Counted from the stretch's first letter, positions 1 to 8,369 are shown. The stretch: 64,000 nt of DNA from Dysosmobacter segnis (GCF_014297285.1 NZ_JACOQI010000001.1:248001-312000), one strand, 5' to 3'. The notes: generated by a model from the letters alone, not told the origin. Program-made: numbers and translations.

Positions 1-90
1 AGCCAGAGGACGCAGGGCTTTTTGTGCCTTTTCGGCGGTTTGATGATTGCATTTGCAAAGGAAATTTTGAGCGCCATTGGTGCAGTCTAA
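1..90 (+). CDS. Maff2-family small membrane protein, 3' end only
   Basis: The reading frame is open from the first base and stops at 90, giving the last 29 residues of a hydrophobic protein (GFLCLFGGLMIAFAKEIL). In conjugative elements of this type a small Maff2-like membrane protein lies directly upstream of the VirB6-like gene, and the position and hydrophobic character fit. It may be a pilin-like or channel component. Only the end is visible, so the family call rests mainly on context. Confidence 0.5.
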   Translation, partial: SQRTQGFLCLFGGLMIAFAKEILSAIGAV

Positions 91-153
91 CGGAAAGGGG
101 CAGGCCGTGGAGCCTGCCCCTCTTACTTCTCTGGAGAAATGGGGTGAAATTAT

Positions 154-990
154 TTGAATAACTGGATCGTCGGCAATCTGCAAGCGTCCTTTGATACATG
201 GAACGAAAAGCTGACAGAGATATGGAGCCTTGTCACCACCACGCCGCAAGCCTTTCGCGGCGGCGAGATTTGGAATACCATCGTCACTATCAATGACGGT
301 CTGAAAGCCTTCGGCTATGGCCTGCTGGTGCTGTTTTTCGCTATGAGCGTGTTCCGCTCTGCCGCCAGCTTCCGCGACCTCCAGCGCCCGGAATTTGCCC
401 TGCGGCATTTCATTCGCTTCATAATCGCAAAGGTGGCCGTGGGAAGTGCTATGGAAATTATGACTGCCGTGTTTTCTGTGTGCGGTGGCGTGGTGCAGTC
501 CATCATGGGCAGCATCGGCGGCATGAGTGCCGCCAGCGTGACACTGCCGCAGGAGATAGCTGACGCTATCGAAGAAGTGGGCTTCTTTCAGTCCGTCCCC
601 CTCTGGATGGTCACATTCTTGGGGAGCCTGTTCATCACAGTATTGTCATTTATTTTGATTATGACCGTCTACGGGCGTTTTTTTCGGCTGTATATGTTTA
701 CGGCTCTGGCCCCGCTGCCGCTGGCCTCTTTTGCGGGGGAGGATACCTCTTTTATGGGGAAAGCCTTCCTGAAAAGCTATCTCGGTGTCTGCATGGAGGG
801 TGCTATCGTGGTGCTGGCCTGTTTGATTTTTTCCGCCTTTGCCGCCAGCGGCGCGCCGATTGCGGATACTTCGCTGCCCGTTGTTACGATGAGCTGGCAG
901 TATGTAGCGCAGACCATTTTCAATATGCTGATATTGGTGGCCCTTATCAAAGGTGCGGAACGCATCGCAAAGGAGATGTTCGGGCTATAA
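154..990 (+). CDS. VirB6/TrbL-like conjugal transfer membrane protein
   Basis: This 278-residue protein has about six predicted transmembrane segments: near residues 50-70, 85-110, 150-180, two short stretches around 190-225, and 250-268. This matches TrbL/VirB6-type inner-membrane channel proteins (CD1112-like) of Gram-positive conjugative elements. It would form part of the DNA-transfer channel in the cytoplasmic membrane. The start is a TTG at 154 behind GGAG-like sequence at 132-140. It lies 63 bases after the Maff2-like gene and ends at a strong hairpin terminator, so it probably closes one transcription unit. Function is assigned by topology and gene order rather than by a catalytic motif. 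Confidence 0.8.
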   Translation: MNNWIVGNLQASFDTWNEKLTEIWSLVTTTPQAFRGGEIWNTIVTINDGLKAFGYGLLVLFFAMSVFRSAASFRDLQRPEFALRHFIRFIIAKVAVGSAMEIMTAVFSVCGGVVQSIMGSIGGMSAASVTLPQEIADAIEEVGFFQSVPLWMVTFLGSLFITVLSFILIMTVYGRFFRLYMFTALAPLPLASFAGEDTSFMGKAFLKSYLGVCMEGAIVVLACLIFSAFAASGAPIADTSLPVVTMSWQYVAQTIFNMLILVALIKGAERIAKEMFGL

Positions 991-996
991 GACAAG

Positions 997-1025
997 AAAA
1001 CGGCGGGCCGAAGCCCGCCGTTTTT
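997..1025. terminator. Bidirectional terminator between convergent genes
   Basis: An A-tract, a perfect GC-rich stem (CGGCGGGC with GCCCGCCG) and a T-tract form a symmetric hairpin. It can stop the plus-strand VirB6-like gene and the minus-strand gene ending at 1025. Confidence 0.85.
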
Positions 1026-1396
1026 CAGTCCCCATATTCAGGGATGGGTACGCCGTTGCACAGTTGAAAGCCAGTGATGGTACGGCCCTCCGCATTGGCA
1101 CGGTGCAGGTCATTTTTGATCTGCCGCTCGGCCAGCCGCAGCATCTGCCGTTCCTGTACCCACTCCACCACTGGGCGGAGCCAGCAGGACAGCGCCAGCA
1201 ATCCGAAAAATGCCAGAACGCCGTAGAACACAAAGGGATGTTCCGCTGCCCATTGGGGATAGATGCGGCCTACGCCCAGCCAGACCAGAATGGGCAGAAG
1301 TTGCAGATGCAGGAGCAGAGCGAACACCAACCGGATCGCAAAGATAAACAGAACAAATGCGGCGAAAGCAAGAAGTACCTGTTGCAGGATCGTCAT
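1025..1396 (-). CDS. Small membrane protein on the opposite strand inside the transfer block
   Basis: This 123-residue protein has two or three hydrophobic helices (about residues 5-30, 32-45 and 55-75) followed by a basic, amphipathic tail. It starts at an ATG at 1396 behind a clear AGGAGG at the right distance on the minus strand. It converges with the VirB6-like gene onto a shared terminator and is transcribed against every other transfer gene. I do not recognise a family. A regulator, entry-exclusion or immunity-like membrane protein is possible but is inference only. The strong ribosome binding site and terminator argue that it is real rather than a shadow frame. Confidence 0.6.
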   Translation of the reverse strand: MTILQQVLLAFAAFVLFIFAIRLVFALLLHLQLLPILVWLGVGRIYPQWAAEHPFVFYGVLAFFGLLALSCWLRPVVEWVQERQMLRLAERQIKNDLHRANAEGRTITGFQLCNGVPIPEYGD

Positions 1397-1481
1397 AGTA
1401 AAAACCTCCTATATTTGGTACTTCTATTATCTCATACCTCAAAAATCGTGTCAAAAAATCGAAAAATAAATCAATTCAGAA

Positions 1482-1513
1482 GAAATGCGGCTCAATTTGA
1501 GACACATTTCGAC
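1482..1513. repeat. ICE palindrome copy 1
   Basis: A near-palindrome around CTCAATTTGAG with flanking ATG/CAT arms and a TTTCGAC tail on the right side. It ends 13 bases before the PrgI start codon, so it lies in the leader of the PrgI-VirB4 transcript. Confidence 0.75.
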
Positions 1514-1526
1514 GGGAGGCAGATAT

Positions 1527-1871
1527 ATGGAAATTAAGATACCCAAAGAAGTCCGGCAGCACAGCGAGACGATTTTCTTCGGCTTGTCTACTCGGCAGTT
1601 CATCTGTGCGGTGCTGGCCGTAGGCGCCGCCATCGGCACCTACTTTTTGACGAAAGGTGCTATCGGCAAAGAAACGGCCAGCTGGGTTTGCATCGTTGCC
1701 GCCGCGCCGCTGGCTGTGGCCGGCTTCTTTCGCTATAATGGCCTGACCTTTGAGCAGTTCGTGTGGGCGTTTATCAAGTCGCAGATTTTGTGTGCGGGGC
1801 CGAGGGTGTTCCGCTCTGAAAATCTGTACTGCAAAATTCTGAACGAGAAGGAGAAAAACATCTATGATTAA
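1527..1871 (+). CDS. PrgI-family conjugation protein
   Basis: This 114-residue protein begins MEIKIPKEVRQ and has two adjacent membrane helices (about residues 22-40 and 47-66), followed by a short basic cytoplasmic tail. This is the usual size and layout of PrgI, the VirB3-like membrane partner of the VirB4 ATPase. The ATG at 1527 is chosen because GGGAGG sits just upstream; a longer frame from 1485 would run through the palindromic repeat. Its end overlaps the VirB4 start by 8 bases, implying translational coupling and a shared complex. Confidence 0.88.
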   Translation: MEIKIPKEVRQHSETIFFGLSTRQFICAVLAVGAAIGTYFLTKGAIGKETASWVCIVAAAPLAVAGFFRYNGLTFEQFVWAFIKSQILCAGPRVFRSENLYCKILNEKEKNIYD

Positions 1872-4191
1872 AACGCTGATTGCCGCTGACCGCAGTGAAC
1901 GGGAGCGGTTCAGGATTCCCCGGAGCGTCCAGCAATCCATCCCCATCCAAAAGATCTATCGGGACGGTATCTGGCAGACCGGCGGCAAGTTCAGCCGGAC
2001 TTGGCGCTTTGCGGATATTAACTATGCGCTGGCCTCCCATGACGATCAGCGGGATATGTTCACTTCCTACTGCGGTGTGCTGAACAGTCTGCCAACGGAT
2101 GCCACTACCAAAATCACCATCAACAACCGGCGTCTCAACGGCGCGGACTTCCAGCGCAGTGTCCTGATGCGGGAGCGGGGGGACGGTCTGGACGGTTACC
2201 GCAGGGAGTACAACAGCGTCCTGACCGACAAGGCCGCAGAAAGTAATGACCTCATTCAAGACAAGTACATTACGGTTTCGGTGCCCCGGAGAAACATGGA
2301 GGAGGCCCGCACCTTCTTCCACCGGGTAGACGCTGACCTTGGGAAAAATTTTGGGCGCTTGGAGAGCGCTGCAAAAGCACTGGATAATCAGGAGCGTCTG
2401 CGAATCTTCCATGATTTTTTCCGTCCCGGCGAAGAAGAACATTTCTGGTTTGACCTGAGTGATGCCATGAAGAAAGGGCATGACTTCCGGGATTACATCT
2501 GCCCGGATGGGCTGTGCTTCAAAGCAGACCACTTCGAGATGGGCGGCAAAGTTGGCCGTGTTCTGTTTTTGCGGGACTATGCCAGCTACATCAAGGACGA
2601 GATGATCTCCAAGCTGTCTGATTTCCCGCAAAACCTCATGCTGTCCATTGATATTCTCCCCATTCCCACCGATGAGGCCATCCGGGAGGTGCAGAGCCGT
2701 ATCCTCGGTATCGAAGCGGATATTGCCCGGTGGCAGCAGCGCCAGAACAGCCGCAATAACTTCACGGCCAGCGTTCCCTATGAGCTGGAGCAGCTGCGGG
2801 CGGAAACGAAGGAGTTTCTGGACGATCTGAGTACCCGCGACCAGCGGATGATTTTTGCCAATGTCACCATCGTACACATGGCGGACACGCTGGAGCAGCT
2901 GAACACCGACACGGAGATGCTGCAAGCGATTGGGCTGGAGCAGGCGTGTCAGTTCTCCGTTCTGCGATACCAGCAGGAGGACGGGTTGAATACGGCCCTG
3001 CCCTATGGCCTGCGCCGCATCAAGACCACCCGCACACTGACAACTGAATCTACCGCCGTTTTAATGCCGTTCCGCGTTCAGGAGATCCAAGACGCGGGCG
3101 GTATTTATTATGGCGTCAACGCCGTAAGTAAAAATCTTTTGATCTGCAACCGAAAGAAGCTACTGAACCCACACGGCTTTGTGCTGGGTGTATCGGGCAG
3201 CGGCAAGTCCTTCAGCATGAAGGAGGCTATCACCTTTATTGCCCTCTCTACCAATGACGATATTATTATGATCGACGCCGAGCGTGAGTATGGCGAGCTG
3301 ACGCGGGCACTGCAAGGGGCGGTGCTGGAGATCTCTCCATCCAGCCCGCACCACATCAATCCGCTGGATATTAACCGGGGCTATGGAGCCGGGGAGAACC
3401 CGGTGGCTATGAAGTCCGAATTGATGATGAGCATTTGCGAGCAGCAGATGGGTGTCGGACAGCTGGGGGCGTTCCATAAGTCTATCATTGACCGTTGTAC
3501 CGCCAATATCTATCACGATTTCATCAAGAGCGGCGGCGAAGGCAGGATTCCGACTCTCCCGGATTGGCGCAACGAGGTCAAGCGGCAGCCGGAGCGTGAA
3601 GCACAGGAATTGGCCCTTGCATCGGAGCTGTTCGTGGAGGGCAGCTTGAATATGTTCGCCCACGAAACCAATTTTGATATTGATAACCGCATTGTCTGTT
3701 TTGACCTCTACGAGATGGGTGAACAGCTCAAGCCCACGGCGCTGAATGTGGTGCTGGAGACGATCCAGAACCGCGTGGCGGCAAATCGGCTGGCCGGAAG
3801 GTACACATGGGTATTCGTGGACGAGGTGTATTTGTTCTTCAAGTATTACTACTCCGCACAATTTCTCTACAAGTGCTGGAAACGCTTTCGCAAGTACGCC
3901 GCTGCCATGACCGCCGCCACGCAGAATATTGAGGAATGTCTGCGCTCGGAAACGGCCCGTCTGATGCTGGCCAACAGCGAGTTTTTGATCCTGCTCAATC
4001 AGGCGGCAACTGACCGGGCGGAGCTGGCGAAGCTGCTGCATATCTCGGAAACGCAGATGAGCCATGTGACAAATGTGGAGGCCGGTCACGGCCTTATGCG
4101 GATCGGCAGTTCCATCATCCCCTTCGTCAACGAGTTTCCCCGTGACGGCACCCTTTATCGCCTGATGACCACGACACCGGGGGACAAATGA
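1864..4191 (+). CDS. VirB4-like conjugal transfer ATPase
   Basis: This 775-residue ATPase powers assembly or function of the type IV secretion channel at the inner membrane. A Walker A motif (GVSGSGKS) lies near residue 441 and a Walker B-like stretch (WVFVDEVYLFF) near residue 647, separated as in VirB4/TraE proteins of the CD1110 family. The N-terminal 400 residues form the typical VirB4 domain. It overlaps the PrgI gene and is followed after 51 bases by the NlpC/P60 protein, with a palindromic repeat between. Length and motifs are complete, so the gene appears intact. Confidence 0.95.
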   Translation: MIKTLIAADRSERERFRIPRSVQQSIPIQKIYRDGIWQTGGKFSRTWRFADINYALASHDDQRDMFTSYCGVLNSLPTDATTKITINNRRLNGADFQRSVLMRERGDGLDGYRREYNSVLTDKAAESNDLIQDKYITVSVPRRNMEEARTFFHRVDADLGKNFGRLESAAKALDNQERLRIFHDFFRPGEEEHFWFDLSDAMKKGHDFRDYICPDGLCFKADHFEMGGKVGRVLFLRDYASYIKDEMISKLSDFPQNLMLSIDILPIPTDEAIREVQSRILGIEADIARWQQRQNSRNNFTASVPYELEQLRAETKEFLDDLSTRDQRMIFANVTIVHMADTLEQLNTDTEMLQAIGLEQACQFSVLRYQQEDGLNTALPYGLRRIKTTRTLTTESTAVLMPFRVQEIQDAGGIYYGVNAVSKNLLICNRKKLLNPHGFVLGVSGSGKSFSMKEAITFIALSTNDDIIMIDAEREYGELTRALQGAVLEISPSSPHHINPLDINRGYGAGENPVAMKSELMMSICEQQMGVGQLGAFHKSIIDRCTANIYHDFIKSGGEGRIPTLPDWRNEVKRQPEREAQELALASELFVEGSLNMFAHETNFDIDNRIVCFDLYEMGEQLKPTALNVVLETIQNRVAANRLAGRYTWVFVDEVYLFFKYYYSAQFLYKCWKRFRKYAAAMTAATQNIEECLRSETARLMLANSEFLILLNQAATDRAELAKLLHISETQMSHVTNVEAGHGLMRIGSSIIPFVNEFPRDGTLYRLMTTTPGDK

Positions 4192-4196
4192 GCATT

Positions 4197-4226
4197 GTCG
4201 AAATTTGTCTCAAATCGAGACACATT
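4197..4226. repeat. ICE palindrome copy 2
   Basis: The core TGTCTCAAATCGAGACA is preceded by GTCGAAA. It sits between the VirB4 stop and the ribosome binding site of the NlpC/P60 gene, with the asymmetric GTCGAAA end on the left. Confidence 0.8.
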
Positions 4227-4242
4227 AAGGGGGTGTACCAGA

Positions 4243-6147
4243 TTGCCGGAATTTAAGGAGAAGACCAAAATGGGGCAGCCCAAAAGCAAGCGTACCGCTA
4301 TGCTTGATCCCTGCCACCGGGCTATGGTGCTGAAGGAGAAGTACCGCCAGCAGTTGGCGGAGCGTCAGGAACCGGAATCAGACAGTGCGGAAACACAGGC
4401 TGTCGATGAAGTAGAGGACACGGCCAACTGGGCGGTGGACACGGTGCAGGATCGTGCGGCGCAGGTGCCGAGGGTAAGGCAAAAACCGCCAATAAAGGAA
4501 AAATCGTCTGCGAGTATTCCGCGTGAGCACAAAGCAAATGAGCAAACCGCCGCTTCGCGGGAACCCCCTGCAAGATACACAGCGCCTAAAAGTAAAAACT
4601 TCTTGGAGACTCCTTCCGCTGAAGAAGCAAGGCCACTGGATGAAAAGCAGCAGTTTGAAGCACGTTGCCAGTTCGTAGCGGACAAGCAGAAGAGCAAGCT
4701 GCTTTCGGAGCAACGGACCGTTCATTCTGTGGAGGAGCCGCCTGCTTTCTATGACGCAGAATGGGAGCCAGTTTCACCGTCAAAGACGGATACGCCGAAG
4801 CACAGCGCTTTCAAAGAGAAGAAACGGTTTGCCGTGAACGATCATAGCAGAAGCAAGCCAGAAAAGTTCCTGCCTGCTCCAAAGGTTAAGCGTACATCCT
4901 TCAAGACTGCGGCAAAGCCTATATCAGCAGCACAGAAAACCGCTTCGCAGCAACAGATCCACCAGACTGCGGCACAGGCAAAAAAGACCGCCAAGACAGC
5001 GGTAGAGCTGTTCAAGCGGGCAGCGGGGATGTTCCGCCGTGCCGCTGCTGCCCTAATCTCTGCCTTGGCCGGTTTCGTTGGCGGCACGGTGGTTTTGGTG
5101 GCGCTGGTGGTCATTATCATCATCGCGGCTGTGGCAAGTTCCCCCTTTGGACTGTATTTTGCGGCAGAGCGTAACGCACCGGATACTGTGTCGGTAGCTG
5201 AGGCCGTGGCGCAGGTGAATATCGCCTACAACGCCAAGCTGGAGGAGTTGCAGGCCGGAGACTATGACAGCATCGACATTCAAGGGCAGACCCCGGACTG
5301 GCCGGAAGTGCTGGCTGTCTTTGCAGCTAAAACCGCAGGCACGGATGATGGCGTGGATGTGGCCACGCTGGATGCAGACCGGGTGGCCCGTCTGACTGCC
5401 GTGTTCTGGGATATGACGGAGATCGCCTCTTGGGTGGAGACAATAGACCATCCCGGAAGTGGAGACGATGATGGTTGGACGGAGTACATCTTGCATATCA
5501 CCATCACGCCGAAAACAGCGGATGAAATGCGGACGATCTACTCTTTTACCCGGTATCAGAATGAAGCCTTGGACGAGCTGTTGGCAGACCGAACCACGCT
5601 GGCTTCGCTGGCCTCCAGCCTGACCATCACCAATGCGGACGCAGAGGAAGTTCTTCAGAACCTCCCGGCAGACCTTTCCCCGGAGCGCCGGGCGGTCGTC
5701 CAAAATGCACTGATGCTTTATGGAAAGGTATCGTATTTTTGGGGCGGAAAATCACTGGTGCTTGGCTGGGACAGCCGCTGGGGGCAGCTTCGTCAGGTCA
5801 CAGCCGCAGGCAGTTCTACCACCGGCACTTATCGGCCTTACGGGTTAGATTGCAGTGGATTCGTGGATTGGGCCTTTTACAATGCCACGGGCGGCAGTTA
5901 CATCATCGGACATGGCGGCGGCGCCACGATGCAGCACTCGTACTGCACCGATATTTCGTGGTCGGACGCACAACCCGGCGACTTGGTGTTTTACCCGGAC
6001 AATTCCCATGTCGGTATCGTTTGCGGCCGGGATGAGAATGGTAGCCTACTGGTGATCCACTGTGCCAGCGGCGCTAATAATGTGGTCATTACCGGCACAA
6101 GCGGTTTCATTTCCGTTGCGCGGCCGGATTACTTTTCAGATAATTGA
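4243..6147 (+). CDS. Membrane-anchored NlpC/P60 (C40) peptidoglycan hydrolase of the conjugation apparatus
   Basis: This protein of about 634 residues opens a path through the cell wall for DNA transfer. A long charged N-terminal region leads to a single transmembrane helix at about residues 275-300. A mixed domain follows, and the C-terminal 140 residues are an NlpC/P60 domain with the catalytic cysteine in DCSGFVDW and the histidine in SHVGIV. This architecture matches CD1108-type mobile-element proteins. The TTG at 4243 (LPEFKEK) is preferred because AAGGGGG lies 9 bases upstream and family members begin with similar residues. An ATG at 4270 with its own AAGGAG is a good alternative. The frame also opens further up at 4195. 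Confidence 0.88.
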   Translation: MPEFKEKTKMGQPKSKRTAMLDPCHRAMVLKEKYRQQLAERQEPESDSAETQAVDEVEDTANWAVDTVQDRAAQVPRVRQKPPIKEKSSASIPREHKANEQTAASREPPARYTAPKSKNFLETPSAEEARPLDEKQQFEARCQFVADKQKSKLLSEQRTVHSVEEPPAFYDAEWEPVSPSKTDTPKHSAFKEKKRFAVNDHSRSKPEKFLPAPKVKRTSFKTAAKPISAAQKTASQQQIHQTAAQAKKTAKTAVELFKRAAGMFRRAAAALISALAGFVGGTVVLVALVVIIIIAAVASSPFGLYFAAERNAPDTVSVAEAVAQVNIAYNAKLEELQAGDYDSIDIQGQTPDWPEVLAVFAAKTAGTDDGVDVATLDADRVARLTAVFWDMTEIASWVETIDHPGSGDDDGWTEYILHITITPKTADEMRTIYSFTRYQNEALDELLADRTTLASLASSLTITNADAEEVLQNLPADLSPERRAVVQNALMLYGKVSYFWGGKSLVLGWDSRWGQLRQVTAAGSSTTGTYRPYGLDCSGFVDWAFYNATGGSYIIGHGGGATMQHSYCTDISWSDAQPGDLVFYPDNSHVGIVCGRDENGSLLVIHCASGANNVVITGTSGFISVARPDYFSDN

Positions 6148-6241
6148 CTTTTTTCGACGGAGAAATACATTGCAAATCGAGGGGGTATCCTATATACTAT
6201 GAATATAAAAAGAACTTTTTTGGCCGACAGGAGGAGATACC

Positions 6242-6577
6242 ATGCTGAAGCTGGAAATCAAATTTAACGATGCTCAGATGCGAGCGGAGCATAAGTATGC
6301 TCCAGAGTCCATCTATGCCGCGTTGGACAAATCCTTCACCAAGTATGGCTTTCGCAGAGAAACGCTCTCTGATGGGACGATCTGCTATTACGGAAATGGG
6401 ATGCCTCGTGACTATGGTACGTTTGGCCGGCTCATCACCACCCTGAAGGACAAGGAATGGTTTATGGCCTACCTTGTCAAATGGCTTTGGTACAATAGTG
6501 ATGACGGTGAAAATGAGACGGACTTCATCGTGGAGGATGTTCTCTATCACTATGCCCACCGTGAGAGTGCTGCATAA
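6242..6577 (+). CDS. Unknown 111-residue protein coupled to a VapD-like gene; possible antitoxin
   Basis: I do not recognise this protein. It is soluble and mixed alpha/beta in appearance, with no signal peptide or membrane helix. The ATG at 6242 follows AGGAGG at ideal spacing. Its stop codon overlaps the start of the next gene (TAATG), so the two are translationally coupled. The partner resembles VapD, a Cas2-fold ribonuclease, and toxins of that type are often paired with a small upstream protein. An antitoxin role is inferred from position only. Confidence 0.55.
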   Translation: MLKLEIKFNDAQMRAEHKYAPESIYAALDKSFTKYGFRRETLSDGTICYYGNGMPRDYGTFGRLITTLKDKEWFMAYLVKWLWYNSDDGENETDFIVEDVLYHYAHRESAA

Positions 6578-6912
6578 TGGCGAGGAAAGAAGCCAAGCGT
6601 TTTAAGGCTCTCTACTTTGATTTGCGGATCAAGGATTTGGAGGAATACTACTCCAAAACTCGGCCAAAGGGCGCTTATGAATTGATGAAAAAGTTCCTGA
6701 CGAAACGGAACTTTTCCCATGAACAGTATTCCGGCTACCATTCCTGCTACAAAACAACGGATTTGGAGATATTCGATCTGATCCACGATATGAGCGACAC
6801 CTTCCCGTGGCTTCAGCACTGCGTCAATCACTTTGAAGTGACCAACGTGGGGACTAACCATGACCTCATGGGGCTATTCGTTGAAGAAGTCGAAGATCCC
6901 GTCAGTCTGTGA
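6577..6912 (+). CDS. VapD-like (Cas2-fold) putative endoribonuclease
   Basis: This 111-residue protein has an early beta-strand with an acidic residue (KALYFDLRI), a helix with a GAYELMKKFL pattern, the segment FSHEQYSGYHSCY, and a final strand before a helix. That order recalls VapD of Haemophilus and Helicobacter, a dimeric ferredoxin-fold RNase related to Cas2. The aspartate in YFDL would be the candidate catalytic residue. No cas genes or CRISPR array lie nearby. It overlaps the upstream gene and ends 40 bases before a strong terminator, so the pair is a self-contained two-gene unit. The family call comes from pattern recognition and has moderate certainty. Confidence 0.55.
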   Translation: MARKEAKRFKALYFDLRIKDLEEYYSKTRPKGAYELMKKFLTKRNFSHEQYSGYHSCYKTTDLEIFDLIHDMSDTFPWLQHCVNHFEVTNVGTNHDLMGLFVEEVEDPVSL

Positions 6913-6917
6913 TTGCT

Positions 6918-6947
6918 GTCGAATTCGTCTTGAATCGAGACACATTA
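6918..6947. repeat. ICE palindrome copy 3
   Basis: A degenerate copy (GTCGAATTCG, then TCTTGAATCGAGACACATT) between the VapD-like stop and the terminator hairpin. The GTCGAA end is on the left, as in copies 2 and 4. Confidence 0.65.
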
Positions 6948-6952
6948 TTTCA

Positions 6953-6991
6953 GGCCCACACTGCCATATTTGGTAGTGTGGGCCTGTTTTT
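6953..6991 (+). terminator. Rho-independent terminator after the VapD-like pair
   Basis: 14-base arms (GGCCCACACTGCCA and its complement) surround a TATT loop and are followed by a T-rich tract. Confidence 0.9.
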
Positions 6992-7039
6992 ATTTTGCTC
7001 TAAAACAATAGCGGCTGCCAACAAAAATGCCGGTAACCG

Positions 7040-7237
7040 CTACTTGAAGGATACAACATCGTTCGGAGTACAGCCAATGATCTTGCACAGCTTCTCCAAG
7101 GTAAGCATGGTGATGTTTCCACCCTTTTTGAGGGAGTCGAGCGTGTGATTATCAATGCCACTCTGCAAAAGCTGGTATTGCGTCACATTGTTTCGTCTCA
7201 TGGTTTCCCACAGCGGCCCGTAATCGACTATCTCCAT
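7040..7237 (-). CDS. Small XRE/Cro-type helix-turn-helix regulator
   Basis: This protein of about 65 residues is almost entirely one DNA-binding domain, with helices around NNVTQYQLLQSGI and HTLDSLKKGG and the terminal pattern CKIIGCTPNDVV seen in many short Cro/CI-like proteins. It probably regulates element genes. Codons at 7243 and 7240 are GTG and 7237 is ATG; the ATG is preferred, with AGGAAA upstream. It converges on the VapD terminator region. Confidence 0.75.
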   Translation of the reverse strand: MEIVDYGPLWETMRRNNVTQYQLLQSGIDNHTLDSLKKGGNITMLTLEKLCKIIGCTPNDVVSFK

Positions 7238-7358
7238 CACCACATTTCCTGTCTGATAAAGAAATTATATGTGGTATTCTGAGAAAACCATATTGTGATT
7301 ATACCCACAATGCAGTAAAATGAGAGGTAAGTCAGATACGGGGCTTGGCGCACAAATC

Positions 7359-7391
7359 GTCGAAAAATGCGTCTCAGTTTGAGACGCATTA
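7359..7391. repeat. ICE palindrome copy 4, most perfect
   Basis: Arms AATGCGTCTCA and TGAGACGCATT are exact 11-base complements around GTT, preceded by GTCGAAA. It lies just past the 3' end of the minus-strand regulator at 7396. No T-tract follows on that strand, so it is not an obvious terminator. Confidence 0.85.
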
Positions 7392-7395
7392 AAAG

Positions 7396-7668
7396 CTATT
7401 TCGATTTTATGATCCTGTCCGGGAATACGGAAGCGTTGATAAGGTCAGCGGGATCGACCTCCAGCGCATCGGCAATATCGAAGAACACATCCAGCGAGAA
7501 GCCGTGAGCCATGTTCGGCGCTTCAATCGTGCTGATGAGTGAGCGGCTGACACCGGCCTTCTCGGCCAGCTTCTCCTGTGACAGACCACGCATTTTACGG
7601 AGCGCCGCAATGGCGATCCCAAGCTGTATGAATCGGTCACGATTCTTGAAGGATACTTCTTTGCTCAT
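7396..7668 (-). CDS. XRE-family transcriptional regulator
   Basis: This 90-residue protein contains a classic XRE helix-turn-helix (ALRKMRGLSQEKLAEKAGVS, then RSLISTIE) at about residues 20-50 and a DVFFDIADALEVDPADL tail. It is likely a repressor of the adjacent element genes. It is divergent from the SLOG-recombinase-surface protein cassette. The intergenic stretch contains an inverted repeat at 7742-7767 that could be its operator. The start at 7668 gives a normal length for the family. Confidence 0.9.
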   Translation of the reverse strand: MSKEVSFKNRDRFIQLGIAIAALRKMRGLSQEKLAEKAGVSRSLISTIEAPNMAHGFSLDVFFDIADALEVDPADLINASVFPDRIIKSK

Positions 7669-7741
7669 ACCGTGTCCTGCCTTTCTGATGATAAGAAAAT
7701 TATACGGGTTCCCACTGCCCTTTTCTGTATATATCAGAAAG

Positions 7742-7767
7742 CTATTGCTTTAATTAGTGAGCAATAG
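7742..7767. promoter_or_regulatory. Candidate operator between divergent genes
   Basis: Perfect 8-base inverted repeats (CTATTGCT and AGCAATAG) separated by 10 bases lie between the minus-strand XRE regulator and the plus-strand SLOG gene. Binding by the regulator is inferred from position. Confidence 0.4.
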
Positions 7768-7811
7768 TATATTATAGGAAAGCAAATGGTGAAAAACGAG
7801 AGAGAAAGCGG

Positions 7812-8369
7812 GTGGGCTTGGTGAATCATCGCTGTGCGGTCATGGGACAACATCCTCTTTGCTTCCCATGGGGGTTTGACGAGGAGGATACCCAGTGCCG
7901 CAGCATGAAGCTGGAGCTGGCGCAGCGCATCATGGAACTGCGCCAATGCGGGGTAACAGAGTTTCAGGTGGCCTGCGACCCCGGCGTGGGGCTATACGCC
8001 GCAGAGATCATCAACACGCTGAGGGAAAATGACCAAGCCCTTCGTTTGATCTGTGCCCTGCCCCACGAAGGGCAGGCTACCAAGTGGACACCGCAGTTGC
8101 GAGACCGTTATTTTAATATGCTGGCGAGCTGCACGGACATAATCTGCATCGCTCTCCATGAGCAGCCAGACGCCCAGTTTTCAGCCTATCAGCAAATCAT
8201 CAAGCAGTCGGAGGTTTTAATGACTGTCTATGACCCCGACCTTTCCAATGGCAGTGCAGAAGACAAGGCCGTGGCCTATGCCCTTGCGCTGGGGAAGCCG
8301 ACTCTGGTGATTCACCCTCAAACACGGAAAGCCCGTTGGGTCAATATGCCGGAAAACGCAACTGAATAG
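7812..8369 (+). CDS. SLOG/DUF1273 (YpsA-like) nucleotide-binding fold protein, divergent
   Basis: This 185-residue protein has the Rossmann-like layout of DUF1273/YpsA proteins: an N-terminal CAVMGQHP...FPWGFDE segment, a conserved YAAEII helix, and a late KPTLVIHP strand. In typical members the first motif reads TGHRP and a glycine-rich GAxxGxD loop follows. Here they are MGQHP and ACDPGVGLY, so ligand binding may be altered. SLOG proteins bind nucleotide-derived ligands or process nucleotides, but the role here is unknown. The start is uncertain: GTG at 7812, TTG at 7818 or GTG at 7821 are all possible and ribosome binding signals are weak. It precedes the recombinase gene by 49 bases. Confidence 0.65.
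   Translation: MGLVNHRCAVMGQHPLCFPWGFDEEDTQCRSMKLELAQRIMELRQCGVTEFQVACDPGVGLYAAEIINTLRENDQALRLICALPHEGQATKWTPQLRDRYFNMLASCTDIICIALHEQPDAQFSAYQQIIKQSEVLMTVYDPDLSNGSAEDKAVAYALALGKPTLVIHPQTRKARWVNMPENATE

Noticed and set aside
6577..6912. Cas2 of a CRISPR system
   Set aside because: No cas1, other cas gene or array nearby; VapD-like is the better reading.
7359..7391. Rho-independent terminator for the regulator at 7396
   Set aside because: The palindrome is excellent but lacks a T-tract on the relevant strand and belongs to a repeat family found in other contexts.
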